64,000 nt of DNA from Candidatus Nitrosopelagicus sp. Its GTDB lineage: Archaea; Thermoproteota; Nitrososphaeria; Nitrososphaerales; Nitrosopumilaceae. The stretch is taken from positions 1 to 64,000 of the forward strand of contig JAOMDR010000001.1 of the NCBI GenBank assembly GCA_028345575.1, written 5' to 3'. Numbering within the stretch: the first letter of the stretch is position 1; every line of letters begins with the position of its first letter. Position numbers and translations under genes: made by a program. The notes below the pieces were generated by a model. The model did no database searches. It worked only from the letters and a program-made list of their open reading frames with translations, and was not told the DNA's origin. Of the stretch, positions 42,463-52,959 are shown in pieces.

Positions 42463-42825
42463 TCACATTGCTGTAGTCTGCTTGACTACACGCTCTATCA
42501 CACTAATGATTTCTTGTTCCTTCTCAGGGAAAACATCACCATCTTTTATCACACTCATTCGTTCGGAGAGTTGTGATATTACATCAATATCATCAGGCAA
42601 AACCACGCCTAGTATGCCTAGAACTATGAATGAATAATACAAGCCTGAAAGCTTATCCCTGGACTGAGAAACCTGCCTGTAATAGGCGCCTTTAGTCATA
42701 GTAAATTCGACATCAGAAAGATTCTTTGATTTTAAAATAATTTCAATTTGCCTCTCTGTAAACAGTGATTTTTTGATGATTTCCTTTAAAATATTAGAAA
42801 AATTAGAATTACTAGGGTCGCTCAT
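42463..42825 (-). CDS. Soluble helical protein, unknown
   Basis: A 120-residue mostly helical protein. FTERQIEIILKSKNLSDVEF and TKGAYYRQVSQSRDKLSGLY could form a helix-turn-helix-like N-terminal half, followed by a hydrophobic FIVLGILGVVLPDDI segment. No family recognised. It is divergent from the GGGP synthase gene across 64 bases and unrelated in strand to the winged-helix gene downstream (114-base gap). Confidence 0.65.
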   Translation of the reverse strand: MSDPSNSNFSNILKEIIKKSLFTERQIEIILKSKNLSDVEFTMTKGAYYRQVSQSRDKLSGLYYSFIVLGILGVVLPDDIDVISQLSERMSVIKDGDVFPEKEQEIISVIERVVKQTTAM

Positions 42826-42860
42826 AGCTATACAAATCTGTATACCGATACTTGAATAAA

Positions 42861-42870
42861 ACTTAAAGGG
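42861..42870 (+). promoter_or_regulatory. TATA box for GGGP synthase
   Basis: ACTTAAAGGG within AAAACTTAAAGG is centred about 25 bases before the ATG at 42890, so transcription should start at or next to the start codon (leaderless mRNA). Confidence 0.5.
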
Positions 42871-42889
42871 TCATCATTAAACGTGAAGC

Positions 42890-43630
42890 ATGACTGGAAA
42901 AGTAGAAGAATTACTCATTTCTGAGCGTAAAAAATCACCATTACTATTCGTATTAATTGATTCAGAGGTATCTCAGATAGATTCTGCTGTAAAACTAGCC
43001 AAAGATGTTGAAGAAATAGGTGCAGCATCAATACTAGTAGGAGGTTCATCTGCAACTGATCAGATGGAGATGGCCGAGGTAGTCAAAAACCTCAAAAGCG
43101 CAGTAAATATTCCAATTATTCTATTTCCTGGTAACATTACCGGAGTTGTGCCTCAGGCAGACGCTATACTGTTTAGTTCCTTAATGAACTCTGAGAACCC
43201 ATATTACATTACACAGGCACAAGCCCTTGGTGCTCCAAACGTCCTCAAATTCGGCTTAGAACCTCTCCCAACATCATATTTAGTGATTGGAGAAGGAACA
43301 TCTGCCTGGTTTGTAGGTAATGTTAGAGGAATACCATTTGATAAGCCGAAAATCGCAGCTGCATACTCTTTAGCAGCCCAATTCTTTGGTATGAGATTTG
43401 TCTATTTGGAGGCAGGCTCTGGTGCAAAAACCAACGTAACTCCTGAAATGGTTGCAACTGTGAGAAAGGTCTTTCAAGGATTTTTAATCGTAGGTGGAGG
43501 CATTCGTGATGCTCAAACCGCAAAATCATTGACTGATGCAGGGGCAGATGCTTTGGTAATTGGAACCCTTCTTGAGGATAGTAAGAACTTGGAAAAACTA
43601 ACCGAAATAGCCAAAGCCATCAAAAACTAA
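42890..43630 (+). CDS. Geranylgeranylglyceryl phosphate synthase
   Basis: Joins geranylgeranyl diphosphate to sn-glycerol 1-phosphate, the first ether bond of archaeal lipids. The 246-residue TIM barrel has ILVGGSSATDQ, IILFPGNITGVVPQADAILF (phosphate-binding and substrate loop, in two parts), FVYLEAGSGAKTNV and FLIVGGGIRDAQTAKSLTDA, the phosphate site. All are typical. It probably uses prenyl units made through the phosphomevalonate dehydratase route at 4.3 kb. DP2 starts 8 bases later. Confidence 0.93.
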   Translation: MTGKVEELLISERKKSPLLFVLIDSEVSQIDSAVKLAKDVEEIGAASILVGGSSATDQMEMAEVVKNLKSAVNIPIILFPGNITGVVPQADAILFSSLMNSENPYYITQAQALGAPNVLKFGLEPLPTSYLVIGEGTSAWFVGNVRGIPFDKPKIAAAYSLAAQFFGMRFVYLEAGSGAKTNVTPEMVATVRKVFQGFLIVGGGIRDAQTAKSLTDAGADALVIGTLLEDSKNLEKLTEIAKAIKN

Positions 43631-43638
43631 CCTTCTAC

Positions 43639-46600
43639 ATGTCTACTACCGCAAATTATCTTAAAGAAATCAAGGTTCCTCAAAATTACTCTGATTACTA
43701 TGAAGAACTATCACAACAGGTCTACAAGGAGTTTGAGAGGGCAGCAGACGCAAAATCAACGCTTTTAGACTCTTCTGGAATAATAGAGCCGAAAATCGCA
43801 TTTGATCTGGCGGAACGAGTAGCTAAAATGCATGATATTGACATTTCTACACCACTTCGTGAGTTATTAGATAAAACCGGAAAAGAAAACGCTGCTTTGA
43901 TAATGTCAAAGGAGATAGCATTAGGAAAGTATCAATCTCCAAATGCAAGTTTAGAGGATAAATTAGATCATGCAGTTAGAGTTGGGTTAGCTATTGTAAC
44001 AGAAGGTGTGACAATTGCTCCCTTACAAGGAATTAGTGAAATTAAAATTAAAAATAACAAAGATGGTTCTCAGTATCTTTCTGTATCTATTGCGGGACCA
44101 ATGAGGTCTGCAGGAGGAACTGAATCTGCTGTTACCATGTTAATTGCTGATCACGTGAGACGTGCAGTTGGACTCGAAAAATATCAAGCAGATTGTTTTG
44201 ATGATGAGACTGGAAGATTTGTAGAAGAGTTGCGAATCTATGAAAGTGAAGCAAAACAAAGTTTTCAATTTCACGTATCTGATGATGACATCAAAACTGT
44301 GATTTCTAATTTACCTGTTGAACTTGAAGGAGAAGGAACAGACCCCGATGAAGTAGTCAATCATCGTAACATGACTCGAATTAAAACAGACAGAGTAAGA
44401 GGCGGTGCACTACGTGTACTAAATGATGGATTAATTGGAAGATCAAAAAAACTCCTAAAACGAATTGAGAAGTACAACTTGGAAGGTTGGGAGTGGCTAA
44501 ACGATGTTCAAGGTGCTGTTCAAAAAGGTGAATCTGGTGATGATGCATCTGAAAAACGTATGAGAGAAGTCATTACTGGGCGTTCCGTACTATCAATGCC
44601 AAACAAGATTGGAGGTTTTCGACTCAGATATGGACGTGCATGCAACACAGGTTTTGCTAGCGTTGGACTACATCCAGTGATTGCTGAAATCTTAGATCAT
44701 ACTATTGCTGTAGGAACACAAATCAAACTTGACAAACCAAGTAAAGGCGCAACTGTAGCCTTTGTTGACTCACTTGAGACGCCTATTGTCAGACTAAAAG
44801 GAGGCGATGTAGTCAAAATTCAAGATACAGAACACGGAATTCAGATTAAAAATGATATTGAAAAGATTCTGCATCTAGGTGATATTCTAATAACATTTGG
44901 TGACTTTTTGGAAAATAATGCAGAATTAATCCCAACTCCAATGGTGGAAGAGGTTTGGGCTGAATATCTTAAAGCAAAACTTTCCAAACATGACGAAAGA
45001 CTCGAATTTCTAACAAAGACTCCTACATTTGTTGATGCCATATTACTTTCAAAAGAACTGAAAATTCCATTACACCCAAAATTTCTTTACTACTGGGATT
45101 TTATCACAACAAAAGAGCTTGAGAAAATCTCAAACCCAATCTTAAAATCAGAAAATGAAATTCATTATGAAATTTCAACAAAACAAATTCTTGAAAATTT
45201 AGGAATCCCACATAAGGTTACAGATGATAAAATCATTATTTCTGGAATAGATGTTCAAATCTTAAACCACCTTATTTTTGGTACTACCTTAAATTTTGAT
45301 ACCACCAAATCTGTTTTAGAACTGTTAACAGAAACCACTGGAATTGAAATAAAGAATAAATTTTCAAAGTCAATTGGTGTTAGAATTGGAAGACCTGAAA
45401 AGGCTGCACCACGTCTAATGAAACCGCCAGTTCATGTACTATTTCCTGTTGCAGAAAAAGGTGGCATTACTAGAGATATTTTGAAAGCCGCTGTTGCATC
45501 AGAATCATTTTTTACGAATCTGAATAATCGTCGTTGCACAAATTGTAATATTCCATCAATTGGAATTGTTTGTTCAAAATGTGGTAATAAAACTACAAAA
45601 TTTTACATCTGCAGAATTTGTAAAGATGAATTAGAAACACCACATTGTGAGAAATGTAAAAGAGATGCAAATGGATTTTCTTACAAACAGTTCCCACTAA
45701 AACAGAATTTGATGGCAGCACAAGAAAAACTTGGAATACGTGCAAAAGCACCATTCAAAGGCGTTGATAAATTAATCAATCAGGAAAAAATCCCAGAACC
45801 TCTAGAAAAAGGGCTAATTAGACAAAAGTTTGGTTTATCTACCTTCAAAGATGGTACTGTTAGATTTGATGCTACAAACTCACCTTTGACACACTTCAAA
45901 CTCTCCTGGATAGGAACAACAGTCGAGCAAATCACAAAACTTGGATATGAAAATGATATTGATGGAAATCCAATCACAAATGATGAGCAATTAATTGAAT
46001 TAAAGATGCAAGATGTGATCATTCCTCTTGAAAGTGCCGAATATCTGGTAAATGTTTCAAAGTATATTGATTTTGAACTGCAGAAATTTTTTGGGAAACA
46101 ACCATTTTACAATCTAAAAGATACACAGGATTTGTTAGGTCATTTAGTTATTGGCCTTGCACCACATACCTCTGTAGGAATTACCGGACGACTAATTGGT
46201 TATACGAAAACCCACGTATGTTTTGCTAGTCCAATTTGGCATTCTGCAAAAAGAAGAGACGCAGATGGTGATGCAGATTCTGTCATGTTATTACTAGATG
46301 CATTATTGAACTTCTCAAGACAGTTCTTGTCTGATAAGATTGGAGGATTAATGGATGCGCCATTACTAATTCAACCAATAGTTTTACCACATGAGGCACA
46401 AACACAAGCACATAACTTTGAGGTAGCAAAAGAATTCCCACTCGAATTTTATGAATCATCATTAAATAATGAAAAATCAGGTGATATCAAAAATATTGAA
46501 ACTTTAGCTATGCGAAAAGATACTGGTGATGAAAATATTTTCTATGATCATTTCTTCACTCACAACACAACAACACTAACTACATCAAAATCACGAAGCG

Positions 46601-47016
46601 CATATTCCACACTTGAATCAATGGTTGACAAGCTTGACTTGCAAATTAGAAATGCAGACATTATCAATGCAGTTGAGACAAGAGATATTGTTTCATATCT
46701 AATACAAACACATCTTATTCCTGATATTATGGGAAACATTCGTGCATATGCAAAACAAAAATTCCGTTGTACTGCATGTGGTGCAAAGTATAGACGAATG
46801 CCGTTACTTCAAAAATGTACTTGTGGTCACAAGTTATTACAAACAATTACTCGGCCATCAATTGAAAAATATCTCCCATTGGCAAAGAAACTAGTCACAA
46901 AATATGACGTGGATCCATATCTGAAAGGAAGAATCATGACTTTGTCTGATGAAATTGAACTACTCTTTGGAAAAGGTGATGGTTCACAACAACTACTAAC
47001 TGATTTTGTAAATTAA
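43639..47016 (+). CDS. polC: DNA polymerase D large subunit (DP2)
   Basis: Catalytic subunit of the replicative polymerase D, 1125 residues, the usual length without an intein. The N-terminal FERAADAKST region and GPMRSAGGTESAVTML segment belong to the double-psi barrel core; the catalytic Asp motif is RRDADGDADSVMLL near residue 873. Zinc sites are CTNCNIPSIGIVCSKCG and CRICKDELETPHCEKC in the middle and CTACGAKYRRMPLLQKCTC near the C-terminus. It follows the GGGP synthase gene and overlaps the convergent glyA by 4 bases. Confidence 0.95.
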   Translation: MSTTANYLKEIKVPQNYSDYYEELSQQVYKEFERAADAKSTLLDSSGIIEPKIAFDLAERVAKMHDIDISTPLRELLDKTGKENAALIMSKEIALGKYQSPNASLEDKLDHAVRVGLAIVTEGVTIAPLQGISEIKIKNNKDGSQYLSVSIAGPMRSAGGTESAVTMLIADHVRRAVGLEKYQADCFDDETGRFVEELRIYESEAKQSFQFHVSDDDIKTVISNLPVELEGEGTDPDEVVNHRNMTRIKTDRVRGGALRVLNDGLIGRSKKLLKRIEKYNLEGWEWLNDVQGAVQKGESGDDASEKRMREVITGRSVLSMPNKIGGFRLRYGRACNTGFASVGLHPVIAEILDHTIAVGTQIKLDKPSKGATVAFVDSLETPIVRLKGGDVVKIQDTEHGIQIKNDIEKILHLGDILITFGDFLENNAELIPTPMVEEVWAEYLKAKLSKHDERLEFLTKTPTFVDAILLSKELKIPLHPKFLYYWDFITTKELEKISNPILKSENEIHYEISTKQILENLGIPHKVTDDKIIISGIDVQILNHLIFGTTLNFDTTKSVLELLTETTGIEIKNKFSKSIGVRIGRPEKAAPRLMKPPVHVLFPVAEKGGITRDILKAAVASESFFTNLNNRRCTNCNIPSIGIVCSKCGNKTTKFYICRICKDELETPHCEKCKRDANGFSYKQFPLKQNLMAAQEKLGIRAKAPFKGVDKLINQEKIPEPLEKGLIRQKFGLSTFKDGTVRFDATNSPLTHFKLSWIGTTVEQITKLGYENDIDGNPITNDEQLIELKMQDVIIPLESAEYLVNVSKYIDFELQKFFGKQPFYNLKDTQDLLGHLVIGLAPHTSVGITGRLIGYTKTHVCFASPIWHSAKRRDADGDADSVMLLLDALLNFSRQFLSDKIGGLMDAPLLIQPIVLPHEAQTQAHNFEVAKEFPLEFYESSLNNEKSGDIKNIETLAMRKDTGDENIFYDHFFTHNTTTLTTSKSRSAYSTLESMVDKLDLQIRNADIINAVETRDIVSYLIQTHLIPDIMGNIRAYAKQKFRCTACGAKYRRMPLLQKCTCGHKLLQTITRPSIEKYLPLAKKLVTKYDVDPYLKGRIMTLSDEIELLFGKGDGSQQLLTDFVN

Positions 47017-48332
47017 CGTAATTTTACGTATTCGTAGGCACCGAGTTTGTTATCAAAACAGTATTGTGTCTTTTTGAAATCTGTTTTGAATTCTTTAACA
47101 TGTGCTGCAATTTCTCCTGCATTTTTTTTATCAACAACAACCTGTTTCAACAAAGATGCAATCTCTTTCATTTCAGATTCCTTCATACCTAAACGGGTAA
47201 TCTCAGATGTTCCTAAACGAATTCCACCTGGATGCATATAGTGACGACCTGCTTTCAAATCTCCAGGAATTAATTGACGATTAACAATGATGTTTGCTTT
47301 TTCTAAATCAGCTTCAATTGTTCCACCATCACCATAATCTAAAACATTAACAACTGTTTGGTGTGATTCTGTGTAACCTCTCTTTTCACCTAGCACTTTG
47401 AATCCTACATTGTTTAATTCTGAGGCTAATGCTTTTGCATTTTTAATTGTCTGCTCTGCATAATCTTTTCCAAACTCTAAAGCTTCGGCAAATGCAACTG
47501 CCTTTGCACCCATGTGATGAATGTGATGACTGCTTGTTAATCCTGGGAACATTGCTTTTTTGATTGGTTCTGCATGTTCTTCAGATCCTAAAACTAATCC
47601 TCCTTGTGGTCCGAACAAAGTTTTATGAGTACTCATTGTCATCGTGTCTGTTCCTTCTCTGAGTGGGTCTTGGAATTTTCCACCAGCAATTAATCCTGCA
47701 ACGTGTGCAGCATCATAATTGATATGCATGCCATGACCTTTTAGAAATTCAGCTAATTCTTTTACTGGATGTGGAAATAAAAATACCGAACCACCAAACA
47801 TTGCAATCTTTGGTAGTTTTCCTTGTGATTTCAAATCTTCAACTTTAGCTTTTGTTTTATCAACATCTAATGTCATTTCTTCTGGATCAAATGCAAAGAA
47901 CTCAATATCTAATCCATGTACTAATCCTGCAGTTCCTGAATGTTCTTTTTTACCATGTGAAATGTGACCTCCCGCAGGAATTGATGATGCAATCATGACA
48001 TCACCTGGATTTGAATAAGCAGAATAAATTGCCAAGTTTGCTACGACACCAGAAACACTTCTTACATCTGCAAACTCTGCATCAAATAATTTTTGTGCCA
48101 ACTCCATACATTGAATTTCAACCTCATCGATGTAGGTACATCCTGCATAGACTCGCTCACCTGGCCAACCTTCGGCATATCTATTACCAAAATCTGACAT
48201 TACAGCTTCTCTGACCGCTGGGCTAGGAATATTCTCACTAGCAATTAATGGAATAGAGTTCTCAAACCATTCATGATGTTTTTCAAGACTGGTGAAAATC
48301 TTATCATACGATTCTTTGTTTGAATCAGCCAT
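47013..48332 (-). CDS. glyA: Serine hydroxymethyltransferase
   Basis: PLP enzyme interconverting serine and glycine with a pterin one-carbon carrier. The 439-residue protein has IPLIASENIPSPAVREA (N-terminal), GNRYAEGWPGERVYAGCTYIDE (in parts), the PLP lysine in MSTHKTLFGPQGG (about residue 235), and RLGTSEITRLGMKE near the C-terminus. In archaea the carrier may be tetrahydromethanopterin or a folate. It starts 105 bases from the divergent thermosome gene. Confidence 0.94.
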   Translation of the reverse strand: MADSNKESYDKIFTSLEKHHEWFENSIPLIASENIPSPAVREAVMSDFGNRYAEGWPGERVYAGCTYIDEVEIQCMELAQKLFDAEFADVRSVSGVVANLAIYSAYSNPGDVMIASSIPAGGHISHGKKEHSGTAGLVHGLDIEFFAFDPEEMTLDVDKTKAKVEDLKSQGKLPKIAMFGGSVFLFPHPVKELAEFLKGHGMHINYDAAHVAGLIAGGKFQDPLREGTDTMTMSTHKTLFGPQGGLVLGSEEHAEPIKKAMFPGLTSSHHIHHMGAKAVAFAEALEFGKDYAEQTIKNAKALASELNNVGFKVLGEKRGYTESHQTVVNVLDYGDGGTIEADLEKANIIVNRQLIPGDLKAGRHYMHPGGIRLGTSEITRLGMKESEMKEIASLLKQVVVDKKNAGEIAAHVKEFKTDFKKTQYCFDNKLGAYEYVKLR

Positions 48333-48405
48333 GATTTTGAACTTGATTTTCCTAATTTAAGAACAGCGATCTTTCTTCTAATTTTCTAGAAAAACAAGAA
48401 GCTAG

Positions 48406-48416
48406 CTATATATTTT
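48406..48416 (+). promoter_or_regulatory. TATA box of the thermosome gene
   Basis: CTATATATTTT is a near-ideal archaeal TATA box centred about 26 bases before the ATG at 48437, predicting a leaderless, strongly expressed mRNA. Confidence 0.6.
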
Positions 48417-48436
48417 GAAAATTGATGTTTTGATCT

Positions 48437-50131
48437 ATGGCAGCACAAACTCCAAAAGGCAACATGCCGGTTGTAGTTCTCAAAGATGACGCAAGTCAGG
48501 TAAAGGGAAGAGAAGCCCAAAAAAACAATATTGCAGCTGCCAAAATTATAGCCGAAATTGTTCATACTAGTCTAGGTCCAAAAGGAATGGACAAAATGCT
48601 TGTAGACTCTTTAGGCGATGTTACAATTACAAATGATGGTGCAACAATTCTAAAAGAAATTGATGTGCAACATCCAGCAGCAAAAATGCTAGTTGAGATT
48701 TCAAAAACTACTGATAATGAAGTAGGTGATGGAACCACATCTGCAGTTGTATTGGCTGGTGCATTACTAGAACATGCTGAAGAACTAGTCTTACAAGACG
48801 TTCACCCAACAATTATTGTTGACGGATACAGAAAAGCAGGAAGAAAAGCAAAAGAGTTCCTAGATCAAATTGCAGACAAAGTTGAACCAACTGATAATGG
48901 AATTTTATTAAAAATTGCAAAAACTTCTATGCAAACTAAACTAGTTAGAAAAGATTCTGAACAACTAGGAGATATGATTGTCAAAGCAGTAAAAGCAGTT
49001 GCAGAAAAGAACGGTGAAAAATATGTTGTTGACATTGATGATATTAAAGTAGAAAAGAAAGCAGGCGGTTCAATCAAAGATTCTAGAATAATTCAAGGTA
49101 TTGTTTTGGATAAGGAAATTGTTCACTCTGGAATGCCAAAGAAAATTACAGAAGGAAAAATTGCACTCTTAAATGCAGCATTAGAAATTAACAAAACTGA
49201 AACTGATGCAAAAATTAATATTTCAAATCCACAACAAATGAAAGCATTTTTGGATGAAGAAAACAAAATGCTCAAAACAATGGTTGACAAAGTTATTGGC
49301 TCTGGTGCAAATGTTGTATTGTGTCAAAAAGGAATTGATGACATGGCACAACATTACTTATCAAAAGCAGGTATCCTAGCAGTAAGACGTGTAAAAGAAA
49401 GTGATTTATCAAAACTTGCAAAAGCAACCGGTGCAAGAATTGTAACTAACTTAGATGATTTATTTGAAAGAGATTTGGGTTCTGCATCATCAATTCAAGA
49501 AAAGAAAGTTGAAGAAGACAAATGGGTATTTGTTGAAGGTTGTAAACATCCAAAATCTGTAACATTACTACTTCGTGCTGGCTCACAAAGAGTTGTAGAT
49601 GAAGTAGAACGTTCAGTTCATGATTCATTAATGGTTGTAAGAGATGTAATGGAATTACCATCTATAGTAGCAGGTGGTGGTGCACCAGAAACATTTGCAG
49701 CCACAAAAATTAGAAGTTGGGCAAAATCACTTCAAGGTCGTGAACAACTAGCAGCAGAAAAATTTGCAGAAGCATTAGAATCAATTCCTTTAGCATTATC
49801 TGAAAACGCAGGTATGGATCCAATTGACACACTTACTCACTTACGTGCAAAACAAATCAAAGGTGAAAAATGGACTGGAATTGATGTTATGAAAGGTAAA
49901 GTTGGTAATTTGAAATCAACTGATATCATTGAACCATTAGCAGTTAAACACCAAATTGTTTCAGCAGCAACAGAGGCAGCATGTATGATTTTAAGAATTG
50001 ATGATGTTATTGCAACTGCAAAATCTGCAGGACCTCCACCAGGAGCAGAAGGCGGAATGCCTGATATGGGTGGAATGGGTGGAATGCCAGGTATGGGAGG
50101 CATGGGAATGCCACCTGGAATGGGAATGTAG
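48437..50131 (+). CDS. Thermosome (group II chaperonin) subunit
   Basis: ATP-driven double-ring protein-folding chaperonin. The 564-residue subunit has [16 protein letters not shown] (about 47-62), [13 protein letters not shown], the ATPase loop [15 protein letters not shown] (about 97-111), VVAGGGAPE in the C-terminal equatorial part (reads [13 protein letters not shown]), and a Gly/Met-rich tail of GGM repeats typical of thermosomes. Whether other subunits exist elsewhere cannot be seen here. Confidence 0.95.
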   Translation: MAAQTPKGNMPVVVLKDDASQVKGREAQKNNIAAAKIIAEIVHTSLGPKGMDKMLVDSLGDVTITNDGATILKEIDVQHPAAKMLVEISKTTDNEVGDGTTSAVVLAGALLEHAEELVLQDVHPTIIVDGYRKAGRKAKEFLDQIADKVEPTDNGILLKIAKTSMQTKLVRKDSEQLGDMIVKAVKAVAEKNGEKYVVDIDDIKVEKKAGGSIKDSRIIQGIVLDKEIVHSGMPKKITEGKIALLNAALEINKTETDAKINISNPQQMKAFLDEENKMLKTMVDKVIGSGANVVLCQKGIDDMAQHYLSKAGILAVRRVKESDLSKLAKATGARIVTNLDDLFERDLGSASSIQEKKVEEDKWVFVEGCKHPKSVTLLLRAGSQRVVDEVERSVHDSLMVVRDVMELPSIVAGGGAPETFAATKIRSWAKSLQGREQLAAEKFAEALESIPLALSENAGMDPIDTLTHLRAKQIKGEKWTGIDVMKGKVGNLKSTDIIEPLAVKHQIVSAATEAACMILRIDDVIATAKSAGPPPGAEGGMPDMGGMGGMPGMGGMGMPPGMGM

Positions 50132-50174
50132 ATTAGTAAAAATTTTAATCAATACAATTTCAATCTAGATTATC

Positions 50175-50564
50175 ATGGTAAAGCACAGAAGATTTTCTGA
50201 TAAACCAAAAGAAGATTCTACTAAAAACGAAGAAAAAATAGAACTTCAAGAACAAGAAGTTTCATCAGAAAAAACCTCTTTTGATTTAAAATCAATTCTA
50301 TTATCTGGAACAAAATATGCATACATTATAGGAGCTGTTGCTTTACTTTCTGGAATTTTTACTCCATTAACTTTAGGTGTAGAAATTGAAGCTGTAATTT
50401 TTGGAATGCTTTCGATCTTTTTGGGTCTTGCAGGTGGAATAGTGATTTTTCTGGGAATTAAATACCAAAAATTTACAATAATGATGGTTTGTGGTGGATT
50501 AGGAATGATGTTTGCTTCTTTAATTCTAATTTACGAATCAACTAATCATTCGTTAATTAACTAA
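50175..50564 (+). CDS. Small polytopic membrane protein, unknown
   Basis: A 129-residue protein with a charged 40-residue N-terminal tail and four closely spaced hydrophobic helices between about residues 48 and 124, rich in Gly and Leu (GMLSIFLGLAGGIVIFLG). No family recognised. It begins 44 bases after the thermosome and ends 2 bases from the convergent glnA. Confidence 0.65.
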   Translation: MVKHRRFSDKPKEDSTKNEEKIELQEQEVSSEKTSFDLKSILLSGTKYAYIIGAVALLSGIFTPLTLGVEIEAVIFGMLSIFLGLAGGIVIFLGIKYQKFTIMMVCGGLGMMFASLILIYESTNHSLIN

Positions 50565-50565
50565 C

Positions 50566-52026
50566 TTAAACATCAAAGTAGAGATAAAATTCGTGTGGGT
50601 GTGGTCTAATTGCAATTTCTCTGTGATCTCTTCTTTCCAATTCAATAATTTTATCTAAAACTTCATTTGAGAAAATTGGATTTAGGAATTTTCTATCACT
50701 TTCCAATTCATCAAGTGCTCTTCCAAGGTTTGCAGGTAACGTGTCAATTCCATGTTTCTTCCTTTCTGATTTTGTCATTTTGTAAATATCTTCTTTTACA
50801 GGATCACCCGGTTCTGTTTTCTTTTTAATTCCATCTAGTCCTGCAGCTAAGACAGCTGAAAATACAAGATACGGATTAGATGCTGGATCCGGTACACGAT
50901 ATTCCATTCTTTTCATATATGCATATTTTTCTCCCTTAAAATGACCAGGAATTCTAATTGTTGCAGAACGGTTACTTGAACTCCATGCAATGTAAACTGG
51001 TGCTTCATAACCTGGAACTAATCTATGGTACGAGTTTGTTGTTGGGTTTGTAATTGCAGTTAGTGCTTTTGCATGTTCCATTACTCCCCCACAGAAATAA
51101 CGTCCAGTTTGACTTAATTCTAATTCTTCATCTTTGTCATAAAATGTATTTTCATCTTTTTTCCATAAACTGACATTGGTGTGCATTCCAGAACCTGCAT
51201 CCATTGATATTGGTTTTGGCATCATTGTTGCAACTTTGCCAAACTGTTGTGCAACATTTCTTACAACATATTTGTACGATTGTGCACCATCAGCAGAATT
51301 AGTCATTAAATCATATTTTATATCAATTTCACATTGTCCTGCTGTTGCTACTTCATGATGATGATTATCACATAAAATACCAAAATTGTCATTCAAAACA
51401 TCTACGCATTCATTTCTAAATTCTGCAAGAGTATCTGACGGGGTGCTTGGGTAATATCCTTCTTGTAATCCCATAGGGTATCCAGTTCCTTCTTGACTCC
51501 ATGGTGATTCAGATGATTCGATTGAATATGATTGACCTTTGTATGGTGTTAAAACATCCCAGTGTACCTTATCAAACACAAAAAATTCTACTTCAGGTCC
51601 CCAATTGCTAAAATCAAATCCCTGTGTCCTAACATATTTCTCTGCTTTTTGGCAAATTCCTCGAGGATCACTTTCAAGACGTCCTCTTCCTCCGCCCCAG
51701 TATACATCACATAACAATCTTGCAGTTTTTTTCTCTTTTACCCATGGAATTATTGCAAAGGTGCTTGGGTCTGGTTTTAGTATCAAGTCAGAATCTGCAA
51801 TGTCGGTAAATCCAACTATTGATGAACCATCTAATTTTGGTAATCCATCCTCCATTTGCTCAGGAGTAAATGTATTTGCTGAGATTGTAGTATGATGAAA
51901 TCTACCTGTTAGACCTGTAAATTGAAGATCTATGAATTTGATATCCTCATGTTTTATTCTAGAGAATACCTCGTCAGATGAATATTTTACTTGTGTGGCT
52001 TTACCACCTATTACTTTGTACGGCAA
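50566..52026 (-). CDS. glnA: Glutamine synthetase, type I
   Basis: ATP-dependent ammonia assimilation onto glutamate, important in an ammonia-oxidising lineage. The 486-residue protein has the beta-grasp N-terminus (FIDLQFTGLTGRFHHTTIS), DGSSIVGFTDIADSDL, metal-binding GPEVEFFVFD, SGMHTNVSLW with the catalytic His, and NRSATIRIPG near residue 350. The late Tyr region used for adenylylation in bacteria is not obvious. It is divergent from the GINS gene over 58 bases with two possible TATA boxes. Confidence 0.95.
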   Translation of the reverse strand: MPYKVIGGKATQVKYSSDEVFSRIKHEDIKFIDLQFTGLTGRFHHTTISANTFTPEQMEDGLPKLDGSSIVGFTDIADSDLILKPDPSTFAIIPWVKEKKTARLLCDVYWGGGRGRLESDPRGICQKAEKYVRTQGFDFSNWGPEVEFFVFDKVHWDVLTPYKGQSYSIESSESPWSQEGTGYPMGLQEGYYPSTPSDTLAEFRNECVDVLNDNFGILCDNHHHEVATAGQCEIDIKYDLMTNSADGAQSYKYVVRNVAQQFGKVATMMPKPISMDAGSGMHTNVSLWKKDENTFYDKDEELELSQTGRYFCGGVMEHAKALTAITNPTTNSYHRLVPGYEAPVYIAWSSSNRSATIRIPGHFKGEKYAYMKRMEYRVPDPASNPYLVFSAVLAAGLDGIKKKTEPGDPVKEDIYKMTKSERKKHGIDTLPANLGRALDELESDRKFLNPIFSNEVLDKIIELERRDHREIAIRPHPHEFYLYFDV

Positions 52027-52084
52027 TTTTCTACTTCAAGCTAAAAGAATTAAACGTACCATTTAAGATTAACTTTGTATTAAA

Positions 52085-52642
52085 ATGTCAACTCTTGAAT
52101 CACTAGATCTAAAAAATCTCCATGTAATTGTCATGCAAGAATTTCAAACTGATGATATACAGGAGCTTAGCACAGATTTTTTCAGAAATTTATCAAACTT
52201 TATTGGAAAATTAAAAAATGAAGAATATGATGGAATTGAAAAGAAAACAAAAAATGATATTATTTCAACTGCTACAAATCTAACTAAACTCTTAATAAAT
52301 AAAAGACTAGAAAAAATCTCAAAATCCCCGACTACATCTTATAGTATCCTAAGTGATGAAGAAAAATTTGTTATTGATTCAAACGACGAAATGAATGAGC
52401 GTAAAGACATGATAATCTCTGGAATAATTAATGGAAAGTCAAAATTTCTAGAAAATACTTCCACAAAACACAAAATAAAACCTGTAACGGTGAGATTTGT
52501 AAAAGAATTTGATGAAATAGTAGGAGTTGATTTAGAAAAATATGGTCCATTCAAGCCTGAAGATATAGCAACAATTCCTAATGAAAATGCGCAAGCTTTA
52601 ATTTCAAATGGAATTGCATTAAAGATTAGAATAGAAGAATAA
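52085..52642 (+). CDS. GINS replication complex subunit (Gins51/Gins15 type)
   Basis: Component of the archaeal CMG-like helicase, linking MCM and the Cdc45/RecJ-like protein. The 185-residue protein has the helical A domain first and a C-terminal B domain with KPVTVRFVKEFDEIVGVDLE then YGPFKPEDIATIPNENAQAL, the archaeal Gins51 signature; this order (A then B) marks the Gins51 type. It sits 9 kb from the proposed origin and 5 kb from DP2. A small membrane protein follows 1 base later. Confidence 0.85.
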   Translation: MSTLESLDLKNLHVIVMQEFQTDDIQELSTDFFRNLSNFIGKLKNEEYDGIEKKTKNDIISTATNLTKLLINKRLEKISKSPTTSYSILSDEEKFVIDSNDEMNERKDMIISGIINGKSKFLENTSTKHKIKPVTVRFVKEFDEIVGVDLEKYGPFKPEDIATIPNENAQALISNGIALKIRIEE

Positions 52643-52643
52643 C

Positions 52644-52958
52644 ATGTCTCATCCCGGTTCAGTTGATATAATTGATTTTTTAGCTTTTACAATTTATCCT
52701 TTCATAGCTCTTGGTCTAATTGAATTAATCAGCAGAGGAATAAAACTTTCATCATGGAAAAAATTATCTACACAAGGAATTGCAATGATAATTTTGTCTA
52801 TTGTTTATGTTGTTTTCCCTGCAATGATTGTTACACAAGAAAATAATGTTCATGTTGAACCATTATGGATGTCTATTTTAGTTATGCTTGCACTAGCTGT
52901 TACATTATTTTTTCAAGCTAGACGTTCAAAACTTGATCCTACTAAAGCAGATTATTGA
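52644..52958 (+). CDS. Small three-helix membrane protein
   Basis: A 104-residue protein with three hydrophobic helices (about 9-29, 45-63 and 73-92) and a polar C-terminus ending RRSKLDPTKADY. VDIIDFLAFTIYPFIALGLI is the first helix. No family recognised. It follows the GINS gene by one base and is convergent with the zinc-finger gene, one base apart. Confidence 0.65.
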   Translation: MSHPGSVDIIDFLAFTIYPFIALGLIELISRGIKLSSWKKLSTQGIAMIILSIVYVVFPAMIVTQENNVHVEPLWMSILVMLALAVTLFFQARRSKLDPTKADY

Positions 52959-52959
52959 T